Origin: Roseateles sp. XES5
GTDB lineage: Bacteria; Pseudomonadota; Alphaproteobacteria; Rhizobiales; Rhizobiaceae
Reading direction: 5' to 3'
Length of the DNA stretch: 64,000 nt
NCBI RefSeq assembly: GCF_020535545.1
Contig: NZ_CP084752.1
Location: forward strand, 1,099,501-1,163,500
Within the stretch, counting starts at the first letter, position 1; each line of letters starts with the position of its first letter. Both the position numbers and the translations under genes were made by a program. A model generated the notes under the pieces. The model did not search any database, was not told where the DNA came from, and saw only the letters and a program-made list of their open reading frames with translations. Below, piece after piece: positions 61,066-64,000 of this stretch.

Positions 61066-61283
61066 TCTGTTCCCGCACGGACTAGTCGCCTGGACGCCGG
61101 CTACCATGCCGGCGCGATCAGACGCATTTTCAATCACGTGGGACGGACCCGGCACATTTTCCGCACGCGCCGACCTGCCCCATGGAATACGCGGATCTGA
61201 CTGATCCGGGCTGGAAACTAGACCGTGAAACTTGCGCGAGCATTTCGTGCCGAACAGGCAGGAGCGGCGGTACAAACGCAAGA

Positions 61284-61302
61284 CGGCGCCGATGAGGCGC
61301 CG
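61284..61302 (-). terminator. Hairpin between cheT and fliF
   Basis: CGGCGCC and GGCGCCG (7-bp stem, 5-base loop), 31 bp after the cheT stop. On the minus strand TCTTGCGTTTG follows. It may attenuate transcription into fliF. Confidence 0.45.
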
Positions 61303-61332
61303 CCGAAGGGGTGATTTTGCGCGGAAAGCCGC

Positions 61333-61722
61333 TCAGAAGAACTCGAAATCGCCCGCGGCCTTGCCGAGCGGCTGGGAATGGCCGTGACGCAGGCCGTTGC
61401 TCAGCGCCTTCTGCATGTCGGCAAGCTTCACCAGGTTCAGCGCCGTCGTCACGTCGACAACCCAGCTTTCGGGAATGCTCCCGGTGATCGTGTCGATGAA
61501 CTCGGCGAGCCCCCGCGTCTTCTGGACGGCAAGGTCGATGCCCTGCAGCACCATCATGCGCTCGGCGGCGTCACCCGCGCCTTCGCCGTGGATGGCGGCA
61601 AGCTGCGGCTCGATGCGTTCCATGAGGTAGGCGACATCGTGCAGCTCGGACACGATTCGCATCAGGACATCCGGAAGGGCTTCCTCCATGGCGGTCGCTG
61701 CACTCAGATACTCGGCTTGCAT
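61333..61722 (-). CDS. cheT: Chemotaxis protein CheT (CheZ-like)
   Basis: 129 residues, helical. A DxxxQ motif (Asp63-Leu-Ala-Val-Gln67 in LQGIDLAVQKTRGLAEFID) matches the catalytic motif of the CheZ phosphatase. CheT of S. meliloti is reported as a CheZ-like protein that acts on CheY1-P and contacts CheR. The C-terminus GKAAGDFEFF ends in EFF, as does CheD. It lies between cheD and fliF, as in S. meliloti. Confidence 0.85.
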   Translation of the reverse strand: MQAEYLSAATAMEEALPDVLMRIVSELHDVAYLMERIEPQLAAIHGEGAGDAAERMMVLQGIDLAVQKTRGLAEFIDTITGSIPESWVVDVTTALNLVKLADMQKALSNGLRHGHSQPLGKAAGDFEFF

Positions 61723-61814
61723 GGATTACCCTTTTCACTCGTACGGCGGTGCGACAGTCGCAACCGGCAACGCAATACAGTACGTACTTTCGTTTCCTCG
61801 GGCCGATCCGGCCC

Positions 61815-62369
61815 TCAGAAGAATTCGATCGAGCTTTCGACCGGCTTGGCGACCGGTGCGGGCCGCTGTTCCAGCGCCACCGTCTTCTGCGTCTCGACGC
61901 CCGTCAGGGCATATTGCCGGGCCCGGCCGCTCGACGGCCAGTATTCCAGCTTGCGTCCGTGTTCGCCGCCGGTGCTTTCGCCGACGATCCGGATGCCTTC
62001 GTCCATCAGGAACTGGCGGGCGAACATCGCGTTCTGCTCGCCCACATTGGAGAAGCGGGCGATCGTCTTGGCGCCGCCGAAGATCTTCGCCTCCAGCCGG
62101 TCGCGGCGGGCGCCCTGCTTGAGGAGGCCGTTGATCAGAAGTTCCATCAGATGCACGCCGTAGCGTGTGGCATCGCCCCCCGAGGCCAGAGCCTCGGCCG
62201 AGCCCGGCAGCAGGAAGTGATTCATGCCGCCGACGCCAATCACCGGGTCGCGCATGCAGGCGGCCACGCAAGACCCGAGAATGGTGGTGAGCACCACATT
62301 CGGGTCGTTGAGGACCTTATATTCGCCCTGGATGACATGGACGCGGCGCGTCCCGGCGTCTGTTATCAT
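61815..62369 (-). CDS. cheD: Chemoreceptor glutamine deamidase CheD
   Basis: 184 residues. Catalytic Cys34 in [15 protein letters not shown] and His51 in [27 protein letters not shown] and KIFGGAKTI are family parts. It deamidates receptor glutamines and can bind receptors. The C-terminal tail (about 155-184) is Pro/Val-rich and ends SSIEFF. Overlaps cheY by 4 bp. Confidence 0.95.
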   Translation of the reverse strand: MITDAGTRRVHVIQGEYKVLNDPNVVLTTILGSCVAACMRDPVIGVGGMNHFLLPGSAEALASGGDATRYGVHLMELLINGLLKQGARRDRLEAKIFGGAKTIARFSNVGEQNAMFARQFLMDEGIRIVGESTGGEHGRKLEYWPSSGRARQYALTGVETQKTVALEQRPAPVAKPVESSIEFF

Positions 62370-62755
62370 TTCAATGCCCCGAACACGGCTTCGATAGCCG
62401 CCTTCATCTTTTCGATGGTGAACGGCTTGGCGAGAACGTTGTTCGCACCGAGCGCGGCCGCCTTCTGCACCAGCGCGCGGTCGCCCTGCGCGGTGAGGAT
62501 GATGAAGGCCGCCTTCTTGGTGTTCGGGTTGGACCGAACCGCCTGAAGGAACTCGATGCCGTCCATCTTCGGCATGTTGAAGTCGGAGATGACGAGGTGG
62601 TGCGGCTGCTGGGCCATGATGGCCATGCCCTGCGCGCCGTCGCCGGCCGCGGTGATCTGCTTGAAGCCGAGCTGTTGCAGGGCATCGCCCAGCAGCAGGC
62701 GGCTCGTCACCTGGTCGTCAACGATGAGTACTTTGATTTTTTCAGCGATAGACAT
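62366..62755 (-). CDS. cheY: Chemotaxis response regulator CheY (CheY2 position)
   Basis: 129 residues, single receiver. Asp13-Asp14 pocket in [12 protein letters not shown], phospho-acceptor Asp58 in [12 protein letters not shown], Thr in ILTAQGD, Lys in [10 protein letters not shown]. In S. meliloti CheY2 of this gene order is the motor-binding regulator and CheY1 acts as a phosphate sink; the assignment here is by position. Starts at the base where cheB ends and overlaps cheD by 4 bp. Confidence 0.94.
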   Translation of the reverse strand: MSIAEKIKVLIVDDQVTSRLLLGDALQQLGFKQITAAGDGAQGMAIMAQQPHHLVISDFNMPKMDGIEFLQAVRSNPNTKKAAFIILTAQGDRALVQKAAALGANNVLAKPFTIEKMKAAIEAVFGALK

Positions 62756-63810
62756 TATTCGCTCCCTTCTCTACGGGCCGCAGTGATCTTCAAGATTTCC
62801 TCCCCTATGGAGGAGAGCGGATACTGGTGCTCGACGGCGCCCAGCTCGAAAGCCACTCTCGGCATTCCATATACGACGCAGGTTTTTTCGTTCTGACCGA
62901 TGGTCCGCGCCCCTGCGTGGCGCATTTTCAATAGGCCTGCCGCCCCGTCCCGGCCCATGCCGGTCAGGATGACGCCGACGGCGTTGCGGCCGGCAAGCTC
63001 GGCCACAGAATCGAACAGCACATCCACCGACGGGCGATGGCCGTTGACCGGGTCGCGCTCGATCAGCCGGCAGCAGGGCGCGTGCGGATTGGCGATCTGC
63101 AAGTGCCGGTCGCCGCCGGGCGCCAGATAAATCTTGCCGATCTCCAGCCGCGCGCCGTCCGTCGCTTCCTGCACCACGGGCGCGCAGAGACGGTTCAGCC
63201 GGTCCGCAAAGCTCTTGGTGAAGCTCGGCGGCATGTGCTGCGTGATGACGGTCGGCGGGCAGTTGACCGGGAATTTCTGCAGGACGGCGATCAGCGCCTC
63301 GACGCCGCCCGTCGACGAACCGATGGCGACGACCCTGCGGCCGGGCTTGTAGCTGGCGGCCGGGTTGACGTTGGAGGCCGTCGGCGCGAGCGGCGGCGGC
63401 TCGGCGTGGAAGCGGCGCTGCGAACGGGCGGCGGCCTTGACCTTCTCGGCGAGGTCGCCGAAGGGACGGGCATCGCCCGGCTGCGGCTTGCCGACACAGT
63501 CGAAGGCGCCGATTTCCAGCGCCATCAGCGAGGCCTCGGCGCCGCGATGGGTCAGCGTGGAGACCATGATGACCGGCATCGGCCGGAGCTTCATGATCTT
63601 GTCGAGGAATTCGAGCCCGTTCATGTTCGGCATCTCGATATCCAGCGTCACGACGTCGGGATTGAGCTGCTTGATCGCGTTGCGGGCTTCCATGGCATCG
63701 CCCGCCTGGCCGATGACGTTGACATCGGGGTCGGCGTTGAGCACGGCCGTGATCAGGCCGCGCATGGTCGGCGAATCGTCGACGACGAGTACGCGCGCGG
63801 GTGCCATCAT
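62755..63810 (-). CDS. cheB: Protein-glutamate methylesterase CheB
   Basis: 351 residues. Receiver with Asp57 in [15 protein letters not shown], linker about 130-160, then the methylesterase domain: [16 protein letters not shown] (nucleophile Ser), [16 protein letters not shown] (His), [15 protein letters not shown] (Asp). It removes receptor methyl groups. ATG 63810 overlaps the cheR stop by 4 bp. Confidence 0.96.
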   Translation of the reverse strand: MMAPARVLVVDDSPTMRGLITAVLNADPDVNVIGQAGDAMEARNAIKQLNPDVVTLDIEMPNMNGLEFLDKIMKLRPMPVIMVSTLTHRGAEASLMALEIGAFDCVGKPQPGDARPFGDLAEKVKAAARSQRRFHAEPPPLAPTASNVNPAASYKPGRRVVAIGSSTGGVEALIAVLQKFPVNCPPTVITQHMPPSFTKSFADRLNRLCAPVVQEATDGARLEIGKIYLAPGGDRHLQIANPHAPCCRLIERDPVNGHRPSVDVLFDSVAELAGRNAVGVILTGMGRDGAAGLLKMRHAGARTIGQNEKTCVVYGMPRVAFELGAVEHQYPLSSIGEEILKITAARREGSE

Positions 63811-64000
63811 GCGCCCCTCCTGTGCTTGCCGGTGTAGCGATAGGTTGTGATGCCGATGTTATCGAACTGGTTCTTCGCCTCGCCCGAGACGCGCTCGGAA
63901 TGGCCGATATAGAGGTGGCCGTTGTCGCCGAGCATGCCGGCGAAACGCGACCAGATCTTCATCTGCGTCGGCTCGTCGAAATAGATGACGACGTTGCGGC
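63807..64000 (-). CDS. cheR: Chemotaxis methyltransferase CheR, C-terminal part (truncated by window edge)
   Basis: 64 residues read on the minus strand, ending at TGA 63807-63809. The segments [20 protein letters not shown] and [17 protein letters not shown] match the C-terminal part of CheR (RNV-I-YF and GHSE motifs). It methylates receptor glutamates with S-adenosylmethionine. Stop and cheB start share ATGA. Confidence 0.92.
   Translation of the reverse strand, partial: RNVVIYFDEPTQMKIWSRFAGMLGDNGHLYIGHSERVSGEAKNQFDNIGITTYRYTGKHRRGA

Overview
The window is chromosomal DNA from an alphaproteobacterium of the Rhizobiaceae, probably close to Sinorhizobium/Ensifer, Shinella or Rhizobium. The evidence is high GC, the VisN/VisR-Rem flagellar regulators, the rhizobial motility proteins MotB-MotC-MotD-MotE, CheT, several flagellins, FlaF/FlbT, and an agl alpha-glucoside operon beside pgl-edd. 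From memory of the S. meliloti chromosome, the gene order is nearly the same, read in reverse.

Layout. 1-2325: end of pgl, then edd (Entner-Doudoroff), closed by a terminator. 2329-2742: a PilZ-like protein. 2845-10623: aglK, aglA, aglG, aglF, aglE on the minus strand, with the divergent LacI-type regulator aglR; three copies of one operator sequence lie in the aglE-aglR gap. 10730-12738: folD and a WecG/TagA glycosyltransferase. 12879-30854, minus strand: late flagellar genes (two small unknown or chaperone-like proteins, a rod-binding protein, a FliJ-like protein, fliR, flhA, fliQ, flgD, flbT, flaF, flgL, flgK, flgE, the regulator rem, a lytic transglycosylase, fliK/motD, motC, motB, a FliH-like gene) and a flagellin.

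31630-39280, plus strand: a three-gene block that breaks the flagellin cluster. It encodes a 1,415-residue protein made almost wholly of 8-residue repeats (DNA period exactly 408 bp), a TPR/SPINDLY-type (GT41-like) protein O-glycosyltransferase, and UDP-galactopyranose mutase. This is the most unusual part of the window. A plausible reading is a surface or flagellum-associated repeat protein with its own protein-glycosylation genes, or a flagellin glycosylation locus. Two more flagellin genes follow on the minus strand. All three flagellin genes share a promoter/leader block that includes an upstream ATG.

42084-51843, minus strand: fliP, fliL, flgH, motE, flgI, flgA, flgG, fliE, flgC, flgB, an unknown, fliI, flgF and a DUF1217-like gene, many joined by 4-bp ATGA overlaps. 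52026-57234, plus strand: motA, fliM, fliN, fliG, (terminator), flhB, and an unknown. 57318-58816: visR and visN, the LuxR-type master regulators. 59371-64000, minus strand: the end of the chemotaxis operon cheR(partial)-cheB-cheY-cheD-cheT, then fliF and a terminator.

Together the genes encode nearly a whole flagellum (export gate, ATPase, rod, rings, hook, filament, stator, switch), its regulators (VisNR, then Rem, with FlbT/FlaF acting on flagellin) and the excitation/adaptation part of chemotaxis. The glycosylation/repeat-protein block is the accessory insert.
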